DNA of 64,000 nt from Rhodospirillales bacterium (GCA_903970615.1 CAJCJH010000014.1:33797-97796); one strand, 5' to 3'. Counted from the first letter of the stretch, positions 17,973-27,177 are shown. Program-made: numbers and translations. The notes: generated by a model from the letters alone, not told the origin.

Positions 17973-18773
17973 ATGGTCACCATGAACTACAACTTTATCG
18001 GCCAGCAGGAATGGCCAACTAATGTCGTCATGCCAGCTGATGCCCAACAGTTCGCGGAATGGGCAATAGGCTCACTGGTATTAGCCTTTGTGCTGTGGGG
18101 AATTCGCAATCTGCTGAAACGCCGCGACCCCGCCTTGTTGATCTGCATGATTGGCGGTGGTGTGGCGTGTGTGATGGAGCCTCACCTTATGCGGATGTTC
18201 AAATTTTTTTATCCGGAAATAGGCCAACACATTTTTCTGGTGGGATTCGGTCACCCGATACCTTATTTCATACCCTTTTCATACAGCGCATTCTTCGGGC
18301 CGGCAGCCTACTTTTTCATGAATAGCAAAATGGCTCGAAACTTCAAGCTAAAGGGATTTCTTTTGGGTATGTTGTTGCTGGTAGCGGCCGAGACCGCGTT
18401 TGAAGTGATGTCTGTTAGAGCCGGCATCTGGGGCTATTTTGGAAACCAGCCATTTACGATCATGAACTTTCCTATCCACGTGGCGGTTGTGATCGGTTGT
18501 GCCTGCGTAATGCTCGGCGCGGTGTCGCGGATATGGTTCGATCGGATCAAAGGCTATCGACAATGGTTGATGGTGATCCTCTGCCCACTTTTTCTGATCG
18601 CGGTTTTCAATGCGTTCATTTATGCGATTGCATTCGCTTTGGCGTCCGAGGGCGGATTGCCTGCCGCACGCATGGGTTCACTGGCTTCGATGATTATCGC
18701 TGCAGTGACGAGTTACAAGTTCGCACAGGCACTATCGCTGGTACCTGACACTTTGGCCCGATCGGCAATCTGA
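17973..18773 (+). CDS. Polytopic membrane protein with AveC-like motif pattern, function unknown
   Basis: A 266-residue protein with seven or so hydrophobic segments, no signal peptide. I do not recognise it as a named family. It carries an acidic residue plus proline in a membrane segment (CVMEPHLMRMFKF, E69-P70), then GFGHPIPYFIPFSY, then E144-x3-V148-x6-Y155-x-G157 and NFPIHV. The E-x3-V-x6-Y-x-G block and the following FPI also occur in the AveC-like protein (E215, V219, Y226, G228, FPI 243-245), so the two may be distant paralogues. The start could also be the ATG at 17982. It sits 201 bases after the reductase gene. Confidence 0.7.
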   Translation: MVTMNYNFIGQQEWPTNVVMPADAQQFAEWAIGSLVLAFVLWGIRNLLKRRDPALLICMIGGGVACVMEPHLMRMFKFFYPEIGQHIFLVGFGHPIPYFIPFSYSAFFGPAAYFFMNSKMARNFKLKGFLLGMLLLVAAETAFEVMSVRAGIWGYFGNQPFTIMNFPIHVAVVIGCACVMLGAVSRIWFDRIKGYRQWLMVILCPLFLIAVFNAFIYAIAFALASEGGLPAARMGSLASMIIAAVTSYKFAQALSLVPDTLARSAI

Positions 18774-18905
18774 CCTGAGCGCAATCTTCCATCGATCGTC
18801 ATCTGTTCCGATGGTTTCAAAAAAGTTGATATGCCATAAGATTTGAAAATGCTGTTAACTGGCTACTGGCTATCTCGAATCTAAATCATCTGGCGCCCAA
18901 AGAAG

Positions 18906-19739
18906 CTATTTTTTCTGCGCTGGCGCGCTTGCAGCCGGAGCTTTTGCGCTCGCTGACGGAACATCATCACTATCGTCGATCCCCAAATCTTCCGGCGGTG
19001 GGTTGCCGTCGTAGACCAGTGCCTGGCGGCGTTGCAGATAGGCGGTGCGGACGAACAGGTATTTATCGAATTGCTGATTCAGCAGGTTATCGCTCGATAA
19101 CAGATTCGCGCGGAAGTTGATCAGGTTCACGCCCTGCAAGCCGTAGGCGAGCCAGTCGTGGTCGCCATCGAGATAGAACGTCGGCGCCAGCGGCCAGTCG
19201 CCAGCGCGGCCGATCAGGTCGCGGTTATCGCTTGGCCCCAACAGCGGAATCACCAGATACCAGCCTTCGCCGACGCCCCAGTAGCCGAGCGTCTGGCCGA
19301 AGTCTTCGTCGTGATGCGCAAGGCCCGAGTCGCTGGCGACATCGATCAAGCCACCGAGGCCGACGGTGGTGTTGAGCAGGAAGCGGCCGAGATCGCTTGC
19401 GCCTTGCTTGAACTTGGCTTGCAGCACATCGTTGAAGATGGTGCGCGGCTCGGCGAGATTATCGAAGAAATGGTTGACGCCCTGACGCGCCAGATCCGGC
19501 ATCACATAGTCATAACCTTTCGCCACCGGCCGCAGCACGTAGTGATCGGCCTTGTCGTTGACGTTGAAGACGACGCGGTTGACCGATTCGAGCGGATCGG
19601 CCGGATCGTCTGCCGGATGATGCGCGCAGCCGCCGAGCATCGCCATCATCATCGTGGTCAGCAGCAAAGCCGGCATTGGGCGCGGCCAGCGCTGTTTCGA
19701 TCGATGCTTGAGCGAATGATTCGGTTGCGGGTTCATCAC
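18906..19739 (-). CDS. mlaA: MlaA (VacJ) outer-membrane lipoprotein
   Basis: Outer-membrane part of the Mla pathway that removes misplaced phospholipids from the outer leaflet. The 277-residue protein has a lipobox LGGC with Cys38, then the family block DPLESVNRVVFNVND, PDLARQGVNHFFDNLAEPRT, LNTTVGLGGLIDVA, HDEDFGQTLGYWGVG and GPSDNRDLIG. The C-terminus is an alanine/proline-rich tail ending QKK. The gene overlaps mlaB by four bases, so here mlaA is part of the mla operon rather than separate as in E. coli. Confidence 0.95.
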   Translation of the reverse strand: MMNPQPNHSLKHRSKQRWPRPMPALLLTTMMMAMLGGCAHHPADDPADPLESVNRVVFNVNDKADHYVLRPVAKGYDYVMPDLARQGVNHFFDNLAEPRTIFNDVLQAKFKQGASDLGRFLLNTTVGLGGLIDVASDSGLAHHDEDFGQTLGYWGVGEGWYLVIPLLGPSDNRDLIGRAGDWPLAPTFYLDGDHDWLAYGLQGVNLINFRANLLSSDNLLNQQFDKYLFVRTAYLQRRQALVYDGNPPPEDLGIDDSDDVPSASAKAPAASAPAQKK

Positions 19740-20035
19740 GCCTCTGTTGCAGAGGTTGCCGCAGCCGCCGCAGGTTCAAAATTCAGCACTTCATCGAGGC
19801 CGAAAAATTCGGCGAGGCGCACGATTTTTTCATGCGTGCCGACCAGTTTCAGCGGCGAGCCTTTTTTGCGTTGACGCCGCGTCAACTCCAGCAGCAAGGC
19901 GAGGCCCGCACTGTCGGCGCGAGTGACCTGGCTCATGTCGAGCACGCCGCCGTCCAGCAGTTCGTCCGAGCGTTGCAGGAACTGCGAAACCGTTGCGAAA
20001 CTGAGCTCGCCTCCAAGCTGCGCGCTGGCCGTCAT
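19736..20035 (-). CDS. mlaB: MlaB STAS-domain protein
   Basis: Cytoplasmic STAS-domain subunit that binds the MlaF ATPase. The 99-residue protein shows LDMSQVTRADSAGLALLLEL, the central STAS motif with the conserved serine, and a short alanine-rich tail. It lies ten bases after mlaC and overlaps mlaA by four bases. Confidence 0.9.
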   Translation of the reverse strand: MTASAQLGGELSFATVSQFLQRSDELLDGGVLDMSQVTRADSAGLALLLELTRRQRKKGSPLKLVGTHEKIVRLAEFFGLDEVLNFEPAAAAATSATEA

Positions 20036-20044
20036 CGCCGCAAC

Positions 20045-20665
20045 TCAGCTCTTTGCGCCGGGCGGCGTCAAGGTCTCGCCTTTTTCCATGCGGGTGATGA
20101 CATCGTCAAGGCTGGTCTTCTTGATTTCGGCGTTGATCTGCGCCTTGAAATTGGTCGCCAGCGAAATGTTCTCGACCACGATGTCCCAGACTTTCCAGTC
20201 GTCGTTCACCACATGCACGCGGAACGCGAGGTTGGCCGGCTGGCCGTTCTTCTGCGTGACGACCGAATTCACCAGCGCGTCGGTAGCGCCATCGGCCAGA
20301 CGCGGCGCCTGCCATTCCACTTTGACGGAATCGTAGTTGTCCAGCAGCGTGTCGGAATAACTGCGGATCAGCATGTCCTTGAACGCGGCGGCGAAGCGCG
20401 TGCGCTGCTCCGGCGTGGCCGAGCGATAGTTCAGGCCAAGCACATATTTGGCGATGTAGTCGACATCGAAATGCGGCACCAGCACATCGTCCATCGCCTT
20501 GTAGAACTTCGGCTTGTCGGCCAGGTAGGCGGCGTGATTCTGCTTGATCAGATCGCGCATCTGGTCGGTCGTCGCTTTCAGTTCGTCCTGCGGCGCGGCG
20601 GCCGGTGCAGCGGCGACGGTGGCTGCGAAAAGCAGGCTGATTGCGGCGAAAAGTATGCGTTTCAT
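20045..20665 (-). CDS. mlaC: MlaC periplasmic phospholipid-binding protein
   Basis: Periplasmic shuttle carrying phospholipid between MlaA and the MlaFEDB complex. From the chosen ATG the 206-residue protein begins MKRILFAAISLLFAATVAAA, a good signal peptide, with GGAGA upstream; a longer frame adds only six residues. The family blocks VLVPHFDVDYIAKYVLG, RTRFAAAFKDMLIRSY and VNDDWKVWDIVVENISLATN are present. It lies between mlaD and mlaB. Confidence 0.94.
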   Translation of the reverse strand: MKRILFAAISLLFAATVAAAPAAAPQDELKATTDQMRDLIKQNHAAYLADKPKFYKAMDDVLVPHFDVDYIAKYVLGLNYRSATPEQRTRFAAAFKDMLIRSYSDTLLDNYDSVKVEWQAPRLADGATDALVNSVVTQKNGQPANLAFRVHVVNDDWKVWDIVVENISLATNFKAQINAEIKKTSLDDVITRMEKGETLTPPGAKS

Positions 20666-20744
20666 GGTGATCTCCAAAAGCAATAGCCGTTGCCGGCTTT
20701 GCGCGACGTTCTCAGTGCAGAATCAAGGGACGATGAATGACGAT

Positions 20745-21302
20745 TTACTTGGCCGGTGCGGCTTTGGCCGCCGGTGCGGTGGCGGGTGCGGGCGCTGGTG
20801 CCGGCGCGTTTGCGGGCGCAGGCGCGGGGCTATCCGAATCCTTGCCTTTCTGCGTCATTGAGACCAGCAGTTGGCCGATGATGTTCTCCAGAATGAAGGC
20901 CGACTGGGTGAATTTGATTTCGGAGCCATTTTGCAGCGATTGATCGTCGCCGCCGGGTTCGAGGCCGATGTACTGTTCGCCGAGCAGGCCGGCCGTCATG
21001 ATTTTCGCGGTGGAATCGAGCGGAATATCGTTGCGGGTTTTGTCGATGTCGATTGCGACCACCGCCTGGAAGGTTTTCGGATCGATCGAAATGCCTTTCA
21101 CGCTGCCGATTTTTACGCCCGCCATTTTCACTGCGGCGCCGCGGGTGAGCGCGCCGATGTTATCGAACTTGGCAGTGACTTCGTAAATGCCGCCGGAGCC
21201 GACGTGATCCTGGCTGGCGACGCGGAAGGTCAGCACGAAGACCGCGGCGACGCCGATACAGACGAAGAATCCCACCAGAATTTCCAGAGCTCTCGATTGC
21301 AT
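20745..21302 (-). CDS. mlaD: MlaD, MCE-domain inner-membrane protein
   Basis: Hexameric MCE-domain subunit anchored in the inner membrane; it passes lipid between MlaC and MlaE. It has 185 residues: an anchor helix (about 7-27), the MCE domain with FDNIGALTRGAAVKMAGVKI and MTAGLLGEQYIGLEPGG, then the hydrophobic pore segment FILENIIGQLLVSM. A low-complexity alanine/proline tail (last 30 residues) is longer than in most relatives. Confidence 0.95.
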   Translation of the reverse strand: MQSRALEILVGFFVCIGVAAVFVLTFRVASQDHVGSGGIYEVTAKFDNIGALTRGAAVKMAGVKIGSVKGISIDPKTFQAVVAIDIDKTRNDIPLDSTAKIMTAGLLGEQYIGLEPGGDDQSLQNGSEIKFTQSAFILENIIGQLLVSMTQKGKDSDSPAPAPANAPAPAPAPATAPAAKAAPAK

Positions 21303-21322
21303 GGTTTTTCCTGAAGTTGGCC

Positions 21323-22090
21323 CTAGCGAAACATGAACGCGGTCAATACGAAGTCTAGCCCGACGACGGTCAACGACGACATCACCACGGTTGAAGTGGT
21401 GGCGCGCGAAACGCCTTCCGAAGTGGGTGCTGCGAAATAGCCCTGGTACACCGAAATCCAGCCGATCACCACGCCGAAGCAGGCGCTTTTGATGATGCTC
21501 TCGATCACGTCGTGCAGTTTGATCTGCGCATGAATCTGGCCCCAGTAAGTGCCTTGGTCGACGCCCAGCAGATCGACGCCGATCAGATGTCCGCCAGCCC
21601 AGCCGATCGCCATCACCGCAAATATCGCGGTCAGCAGCGGTAGCGAAATCAGCACCGCGATGAAGCGCGGCGCGATCACACGCTTGATCGGGTCTACCGC
21701 CATCATTTCCATACCGGAAAGCTGATCGGTGGCTTTCATCAAACCGATTTCAGCGGCGAGCGCGGAACCGGCGCGTCCGGCAAACAACAGCGCGGTGACC
21801 ACCGGCGCCATCTCGCGGATCACCGTGGCGGCGACGAATACACCGAGCGCGGAAGTCGCGCCAAACGTCGTCAAGGTACGGAAGCCTTGCAGCGCGAGAA
21901 TCCAGCCGACGAACGTGCCGGAGATGACGATGATGATGAGCGACATCACGCCGACGTAGTACAGCTGTTGCAGGATTAAACGCGGCCGCAGCAAGGCGCC
22001 GGGCAGCGCGCGCAGGATCGTTATCAGGAAGAAGGTCGCGCCGCCAAGGCCGCGCAGGAAATCGCCGAGAACGCTGCGGTTGCGGCTCAT
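21323..22090 (-). CDS. mlaE: MlaE lipid transport permease
   Basis: Inner-membrane permease of the Mla complex, 255 residues with about five membrane segments. Family motifs are QLYYVGVMSLIIIVISGTFV, RAGSALAAEIGLMKATDQL and SGMEMMAVDPIKRVIAPRF. The start overlaps the mlaF stop by four bases. mlaD follows after 20 bases. Confidence 0.96.
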   Translation of the reverse strand: MSRNRSVLGDFLRGLGGATFFLITILRALPGALLRPRLILQQLYYVGVMSLIIIVISGTFVGWILALQGFRTLTTFGATSALGVFVAATVIREMAPVVTALLFAGRAGSALAAEIGLMKATDQLSGMEMMAVDPIKRVIAPRFIAVLISLPLLTAIFAVMAIGWAGGHLIGVDLLGVDQGTYWGQIHAQIKLHDVIESIIKSACFGVVIGWISVYQGYFAAPTSEGVSRATTSTVVMSSLTVVGLDFVLTAFMFR

Positions 22091-22905
22091 TTCGCCGGCT
22101 CCAGCAGGTCGTCCGAATAACTTTTGGCAGACTTGTAATGGAATGGCACCGGACCATCCGGGCGGCCGTGCAAAAACTGCTGCGCGTATTCCGAGCGGCT
22201 GGCGCGGATCGCTTCCGGCGTGCCGTGATCCAGCACCTTGCCGCCCGAAATCACGTAGGCGTAATCCGAAATCGACAGCACTTCCTTCACGTCGTGCGAG
22301 ACGATGATCGAAGTCAAGCCCTGCGCCTTGTTCAAGCTGCTGACCAGCCGGATCAGCACGCCCATGCTGATCGGATCCTGCCCGGTGAAAGGTTCGTCGA
22401 ACATAATCAGCGCGGGTTCCAGCGCGATCGCGCGCGCCATCGCCACGCGCCGGCTCATGCCGCCGGAAATCTGCTCGGGATAAAGATCGCGCGCCCCGCG
22501 CAGGCCAACCGCTTCGAGGTTCATCAGCACCAGATCGCGGATCATCGCTTCCGGCAAATCCGTGTGCTCGCGCAGCGGAAAGGCGACGTTTTCAAACACC
22601 GTGAGATCGGTCAAAAGCGCGCCGCTCTGGAACAGCAGGCTCATGCGCTTGCGCAGTTCAAACAGCTGGTTGCGCGAGAGTTTGTTGACGTTGACGCCGT
22701 CGACTTCGATGGTGCCAGACTTCGGCCGCCACTGGCCGCCGATCAGGCGCAGCAGCGTGGTTTTGCCGGTGCCGGAAGGGCCGAGAATGGCGGTGATCTT
22801 GCCGCGTGCAATGTCAAGATCAACGCCGTCGTAAATCACCCGCGAGCCAAAGCTGAAACGCAGGCCGCGCACACGAACGTGGATGTCGGAATCGGGCGAG
22901 ATCAT
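22087..22905 (-). CDS. mlaF: MlaF lipid transport ATPase
   Basis: ABC ATPase that energises the Mla complex, 272 residues. Walker A is GPSGTGKTT, the signature is ISGGMSRR, Walker B is LIMFDEPFTGQDP and the H-loop lies in SIIVSHDVKEV. It is the first gene of mlaFEDCB-mlaA on the minus strand, all joined by short gaps or overlaps. The C-terminal extension after the core ATPase (GRPDGPVPFHYKS) is the part that contacts MlaB in relatives. Confidence 0.96.
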   Translation of the reverse strand: MISPDSDIHVRVRGLRFSFGSRVIYDGVDLDIARGKITAILGPSGTGKTTLLRLIGGQWRPKSGTIEVDGVNVNKLSRNQLFELRKRMSLLFQSGALLTDLTVFENVAFPLREHTDLPEAMIRDLVLMNLEAVGLRGARDLYPEQISGGMSRRVAMARAIALEPALIMFDEPFTGQDPISMGVLIRLVSSLNKAQGLTSIIVSHDVKEVLSISDYAYVISGGKVLDHGTPEAIRASRSEYAQQFLHGRPDGPVPFHYKSAKSYSDDLLEPAK

Positions 22906-23011
22906 TTTTTGCGCTGAGAGCCTTTAACGTCGCGGGCAGTTTACCGCAGCCGGCCTTAGTAAATCCTTAACGGTGATTATCAGCAGACCTGCTTGCCGTT
23001 ACGCGGCGAGC

Positions 23012-23746
23012 TCAACGGCCGGATGCACTGGCCGATATTTCGGTGGATATCGAGCTGTTCGTCGAATTGCTTTCCAGCTGCTTGCGCAATTCGAGTTCGA
23101 GGATCGCGGCGACGGCAGCGAGCGAAGTCGGTGCCTTGTTTTCAGCGATCAGTTCCGCGAGTTGCGTCATCCGCATGCCGCGCAAGCCGCAAGGGTTGAT
23201 ACGGCTGAACGGTCGCAGATCCATGTCGATATTCAAGGCCAGCCCGTGATAGCTGCATCCGCGGCTGACGCGCAAACCGAGCGAGCCGATCTTGCGCAGT
23301 TCGCTGCGCGCACTGGCTTCGTTGGAATCGGGCCAGCGCATTTGCGAGACGTAAACGCCCGGCGCATCCGCGCGCGCCTGCGCGTCGATGCGGAAGCTGG
23401 CGAGCGTTTGGATCATCGCCTGTTCGAGCCGCGTCACCAGATCGCGGATGCCGAAGCCGCGCCGCTTCAAGTCGATCAACACATACACCACCAGCTGGCC
23501 GGGGCCGTGATAAGTCACTTGCCCGCCGCGATTGCTTTGCACGATTGGAATATCGCCGGCATCCAATACATGCTCCATGCGCCCAGCCTGGCCTTGCGTG
23601 AACACCGGCGGATGTTCGAGGAACCAGATTTCATCCGGCGTGGAGGCGTTGCGCGCTTCGGTGAAGCGGCGCATCGCGGCGTAGGTTTGCGCATACGGCC
23701 GCAAGCCCAGCTGCCGCGCCAGCAAGGTTTCTGCTGGCGCGATCAC
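23012..23746 (-). CDS. lipB: LipB octanoyltransferase
   Basis: Transfers octanoyl groups from ACP to lipoyl domains. The 244-residue protein keeps [30 protein letters not shown], the lysine segment [20 protein letters not shown] and the catalytic cysteine in INPCG. The C-terminal 25 residues are Ser/Asn-rich and longer than needed for the fold. It follows dacA by 29 bases without the usual ybeD (DUF493) gene between, and lipA is not beside it. Confidence 0.95.
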   Translation of the reverse strand: MIAPAETLLARQLGLRPYAQTYAAMRRFTEARNASTPDEIWFLEHPPVFTQGQAGRMEHVLDAGDIPIVQSNRGGQVTYHGPGQLVVYVLIDLKRRGFGIRDLVTRLEQAMIQTLASFRIDAQARADAPGVYVSQMRWPDSNEASARSELRKIGSLGLRVSRGCSYHGLALNIDMDLRPFSRINPCGLRGMRMTQLAELIAENKAPTSLAAVAAILELELRKQLESNSTNSSISTEISASASGR

Positions 23747-23775
23747 TGCGGCACGAGGCGGCTTGTCGATAAGTC

Positions 23776-24918
23776 TTACAGCCCGAGCCAGAGTCGAATC
23801 TGGTCGAAGAAACGATGCCAGAAGCCGCCGCTGGGCACGTCCTGCAAGGCCACCAGCGTGACCGTTTTCACAGTCTTGCCATCGAGCATGATCGTCGCTT
23901 CGCCCAGCGCTTGGCCGGCACTGATCGGTGCCACTGCTTTCTTGCCCGTTTGGGTCTGAATCTGCAATGCGCCGTGGCCGCTCGGCAGCGCCAGATAGAT
24001 CGGTTCGAGCGTGCCGACGCCAATGCTGTCGATGGTGCCTTTATAAACTTTCAGCGTTGCCGCTGGCGCGTTCGGGCCGAGTGCCTGCTGCGTATCGAAA
24101 TTGCGGAAGCCGTAGTTCAGCAATTCTTCGCTGGCCTGTTCGCGGTAAGCCCAGGTTTTGCCGCCCATCACGGCGGAAATCAGGCGCCGGCCATCGCGCT
24201 TGGCTGAAGCCAGCAGACAAAAACCGGCGGCGTCGGTATGGCCGGTCTTGATGCCATCAACACTCGGGTCCTTGATCAACAGTCCGTTGCGATTTTCCTG
24301 CGCGTGCTTGATGCCGTACTGAAACGTGCGCTCGGAAAAATATTTGTAGTCTTCCGGAAAATTGTGGATCAGCGCGCGCGCGAGGATCAGCAGATCGTGC
24401 GCGCTGGTGTAGTGGCCCTCGTTCGGCATGCCGCTGGCATCGACGAAATGCGTGTTGCTCATGCCGAGCTTCTGTGCGTACTGATTCATGATGCTGGAAA
24501 AAGCATCTTCACTGCCGGCGATATGTTCGGCCAGCGCAATGCTGGCATCGTTGCCTGAAACGATGATGATGCCGCGCAGCAGGTCTTCGATTTTCACCTG
24601 GCTGCCGAGCGTCAAAAACATGCGCGACTCGCTCGAATCCTTGCCTTCGCCCCAGGCTTTTTCGCTGACGGTAGCGAGATCGTCGAGCTTCAACCGGCCT
24701 TGTTTGATCAGGTCGAACGCGACATAAACCGTCATCACCTTGGTGATACTGGCCGGCGGCACATGCAGGTCCGGATTATTGCTGGCGATGATTTCGCCGC
24801 TTTGATAATCCATCAACGCATAGCTTGTGGAATCGATATCCGGCGGTGGCGGCGCGGCCGCGAAAGCACACCAGGGCAACAGCAAAACAGCGGCAGCGAT
24901 ACTGGGCGAGAATTTCAT
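23776..24918 (-). CDS. dacA: D-alanyl-D-alanine carboxypeptidase (PBP5/6 type)
   Basis: Periplasmic enzyme that trims the terminal D-Ala from peptidoglycan stem peptides. The protein (380 residues from the ATG; a TTG one codon earlier is possible) has a signal peptide ending FAAA and the three penicillin-binding motifs SITK, SGN and KTG (near residues 57-60, 121-123 and 224-226). A C-terminal beta domain and a terminal amphipathic stretch ([15 protein letters not shown]), the PBP5-like membrane anchor, complete it. It lies between rlpA and lipB in the conserved order. Confidence 0.95.
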   Translation of the reverse strand: MKFSPSIAAAVLLLPWCAFAAAPPPPDIDSTSYALMDYQSGEIIASNNPDLHVPPASITKVMTVYVAFDLIKQGRLKLDDLATVSEKAWGEGKDSSESRMFLTLGSQVKIEDLLRGIIIVSGNDASIALAEHIAGSEDAFSSIMNQYAQKLGMSNTHFVDASGMPNEGHYTSAHDLLILARALIHNFPEDYKYFSERTFQYGIKHAQENRNGLLIKDPSVDGIKTGHTDAAGFCLLASAKRDGRRLISAVMGGKTWAYREQASEELLNYGFRNFDTQQALGPNAPAATLKVYKGTIDSIGVGTLEPIYLALPSGHGALQIQTQTGKKAVAPISAGQALGEATIMLDGKTVKTVTLVALQDVPSGGFWHRFFDQIRLWLGL

Positions 24919-25152
24919 CAAAGGATAGTCATGTCGGCAATGGCGCCGTAGTGTGGAAATTTTATCAGCGGCGGCGTGCCGCGACCACGCTGGAATACGT
25001 CATCAGAACTTATCTCATAAACCTAGCGAGCGAAGGGAGTTTGCGTGCCGCTGGAGCGCAAGAAGCGGAATAGACATAAGCGTATCTGAGCATTCTGAGC
25101 CCCGCCGGCATGCAAAATACCGAGCGCAGTAGTTTAGGAGATGGGCTCTACA

Positions 25153-26169
25153 TCAATCGGCGACCGGCATCGACGCCAACTGCACCGACGACAAACGGCT
25201 GCGCACGGTGTCGCGGCTGGCGGCGTCGGCGAAAGGACCGATCAGCACCCGGTGCATCAGCTGCGAACCGCGCAGCTGTTCCTTTACCTGCACGTTGCCG
25301 ATGCCCATGCCGTTGAGCTGTTCGCGCAAGGTTGCAGCGTTCAATTGGTCGAGAAACGCGCCGGCCTGCAGCCATTGCAAATCTGCGCCGATGACTGTCG
25401 GCATTGGCACTGGCATCGATGCGGATGCGCTGGTCGAACCGGAGATTGCAGCGGCAATCGTCACCGCATTTGGCGCAGGCGCAGCGGATGTCGCCGTCAT
25501 GCCCGGTGATTTTGCCGGCGGCGCAGTCATCGATTGCGTCACCGGTGCCGCGCTTTGTGCGGTCAACATCGGCGATGGGCTGCCGGGGCCAGATGGCGTC
25601 AGCGCTTCGATTTCCACCGGCGCCGAACCCACGCCGATGATGCCGAGCTTGAGCGCGGCGACGTAGGAAAGATCGATAATGCGATCGCTATGGAATGGCC
25701 CGCGGTCGTTGACCCGCACGATCGCACTGCGCTGGTTGCTCAGGTTGGTGACGCGCACGTAGCACGGAATCGGCAGTGTCTTGTGTGCCGCCGTCATCAG
25801 GAACATATCGTAAGGCTCGCCGCTCGAGGTGTTCTTGCCGTGGAATTTTTTGCCGTACCACGAAGCGATGCCGCGCTCCTTGAAGCCGGAAAAATCGTTC
25901 AGGACGATATAGCGTTCGCCATAGACTTCGTACGAATCCGGATTGCCGAGTGCGCTGCGTTTTTCGTAGCGCGGAACCGCGTCCGGAATCGCGGCGATAT
26001 TGGGCGGGATATCCGCGCTGTTCGGCAGCCCATCCGAGCCTGAGGATGACGCTGTGCTGCCGTGCGTGCTGCGAGTGTTCGCATGCCGCACCGGCACCGG
26101 ACCGCAGGCACTTATGGCGACGCAGAGTGCTGCGATCAGCCAGAAACTTCGATCGATCGAATGCGTCAT
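25153..26169 (-). CDS. rlpA: RlpA-family septal ring lytic transglycosylase (lipoprotein with SPOR domain)
   Basis: Outer-membrane lipoprotein that cleaves or binds denuded peptidoglycan at division sites. It has 338 residues, with lipobox cysteine at residue 22 (AISAC), a low-complexity linker, a double-psi beta-barrel domain (about 97-180, GIASWYGKKFHGKNTSSGE ... VNDRGPF), a long Ala/Thr/Pro-rich linker and a C-terminal SPOR domain (about 260-338). The ATG overlaps the mltB stop (ATGA), which decides the start over longer in-frame forms. Confidence 0.92.
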   Translation of the reverse strand: MTHSIDRSFWLIAALCVAISACGPVPVRHANTRSTHGSTASSSGSDGLPNSADIPPNIAAIPDAVPRYEKRSALGNPDSYEVYGERYIVLNDFSGFKERGIASWYGKKFHGKNTSSGEPYDMFLMTAAHKTLPIPCYVRVTNLSNQRSAIVRVNDRGPFHSDRIIDLSYVAALKLGIIGVGSAPVEIEALTPSGPGSPSPMLTAQSAAPVTQSMTAPPAKSPGMTATSAAPAPNAVTIAAAISGSTSASASMPVPMPTVIGADLQWLQAGAFLDQLNAATLREQLNGMGIGNVQVKEQLRGSQLMHRVLIGPFADAASRDTVRSRLSSVQLASMPVAD

Positions 26170-27176
26170 TGCGGCGCTTCCGGCTGGCTCAGCGCCTGCG
26201 CCAATTGCGCCACCGACATCGCATAAAACACCCGCGGGTTGTAGGACATCACCGAGTAAAAATTCGGCAGCGCGATCCAATATTGCGGACCCTCCGCGCG
26301 GTCAAGCTGGATCAGGCCCGCGGGCAGATCGCCGGGCAATGCAAGCGCGCTGCGGACGCCGGCCGCACGCAATTGCGCGAGCTTGTACGCCGGAAATTTC
26401 GTATTGCGTTCGATGCTGGCAGCGGCGTTGCCTTCCAGCGTTGCCGGCACCATCAATGGCTGGCCGCGCTGCCAGGAACGCGAAGCATCGTAATGCGCCA
26501 GATAGTTGGCAATGCTGCCGATGGCGTCGGCGGCGGACCATAAATCGGTATGCCCATCGCCATCGAAATCCACCGCCAGCCGGCGATAGTTGCTGGGCAT
26601 GAACTGGGCCTCGCCCATCGCGCCGGCATAGGAACCACGCGGCTGCGTGGCATCGAAGGATTGATCGCGGCACAGTACGAAAAACTGGGTCAATTCGTCG
26701 AAAAAAAAAGCACTGCGCGTGGGGTGATCGAAGCCCTGCGTGGCGAGCGCATCGAGCACGCGCACGCGGCCGGTGAAGGCGCCGTACTTGGTTTCTACGC
26801 CGAGCAAGGCCGCGATCACCGAGGGCGCAACACCGTATGTCATCTCTGCGCGCGAAAGCCAGAGCTGCTGATCGTGCATGAAACGCTGGCCGGCTGTGAT
26901 ATTGGCGGGCGTGACGTGAATGCGCACGTAGTCATCCCAGCTCAGCGTTTTTTCCTTGTTGTTCTGTTCGGCGTTGATCAGTTGCGGCAGCGTGTTGGCC
27001 TGTTCGAGATCGCTCTTGACGGTGGCGAGTTCGGTTTCGGAGAAGCCATAGCTCTGGCGCAGATTGGCGTACAGCAGTGGCGCGCGGACATTGCCGCTGT
27101 AGTCGGCGCGTGCGCAGGCAATCGCGCTGAATAGCAGCAAAACGGATAGTCCAGAGCCACTGCGGCGCGCTAGCAT
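26166..27176 (-). CDS. mltB: MltB lytic murein transglycosylase
   Basis: Membrane-associated peptidoglycan lytic transglycosylase, 336 residues. The N-terminus is a signal sequence (LSVLLLFSAIACARA) whose cysteine at residue 21 could be lipidated, though the lipobox is imperfect. The catalytic glutamate is E128 in ALLGVETKYG, followed by TRSAFFFDEL, GSYAGAMGEAQFMPSNY and the C-terminal LPNFYSVMSYNPRVFYAMSV. It starts one base after rodA ends and overlaps rlpA by four bases. Confidence 0.95.
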   Translation of the reverse strand: MLARRSGSGLSVLLLFSAIACARADYSGNVRAPLLYANLRQSYGFSETELATVKSDLEQANTLPQLINAEQNNKEKTLSWDDYVRIHVTPANITAGQRFMHDQQLWLSRAEMTYGVAPSVIAALLGVETKYGAFTGRVRVLDALATQGFDHPTRSAFFFDELTQFFVLCRDQSFDATQPRGSYAGAMGEAQFMPSNYRRLAVDFDGDGHTDLWSAADAIGSIANYLAHYDASRSWQRGQPLMVPATLEGNAAASIERNTKFPAYKLAQLRAAGVRSALALPGDLPAGLIQLDRAEGPQYWIALPNFYSVMSYNPRVFYAMSVAQLAQALSQPEAPQ

Positions 27177-27177
27177 C

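Noticed and set aside
18789..18814. Stem CCATCG/CGATGG after the second membrane protein as a terminator
   Set aside because: The loop is 14 bases and the stem only six pairs, with a weak T-run; not convincing enough to list as a feature.
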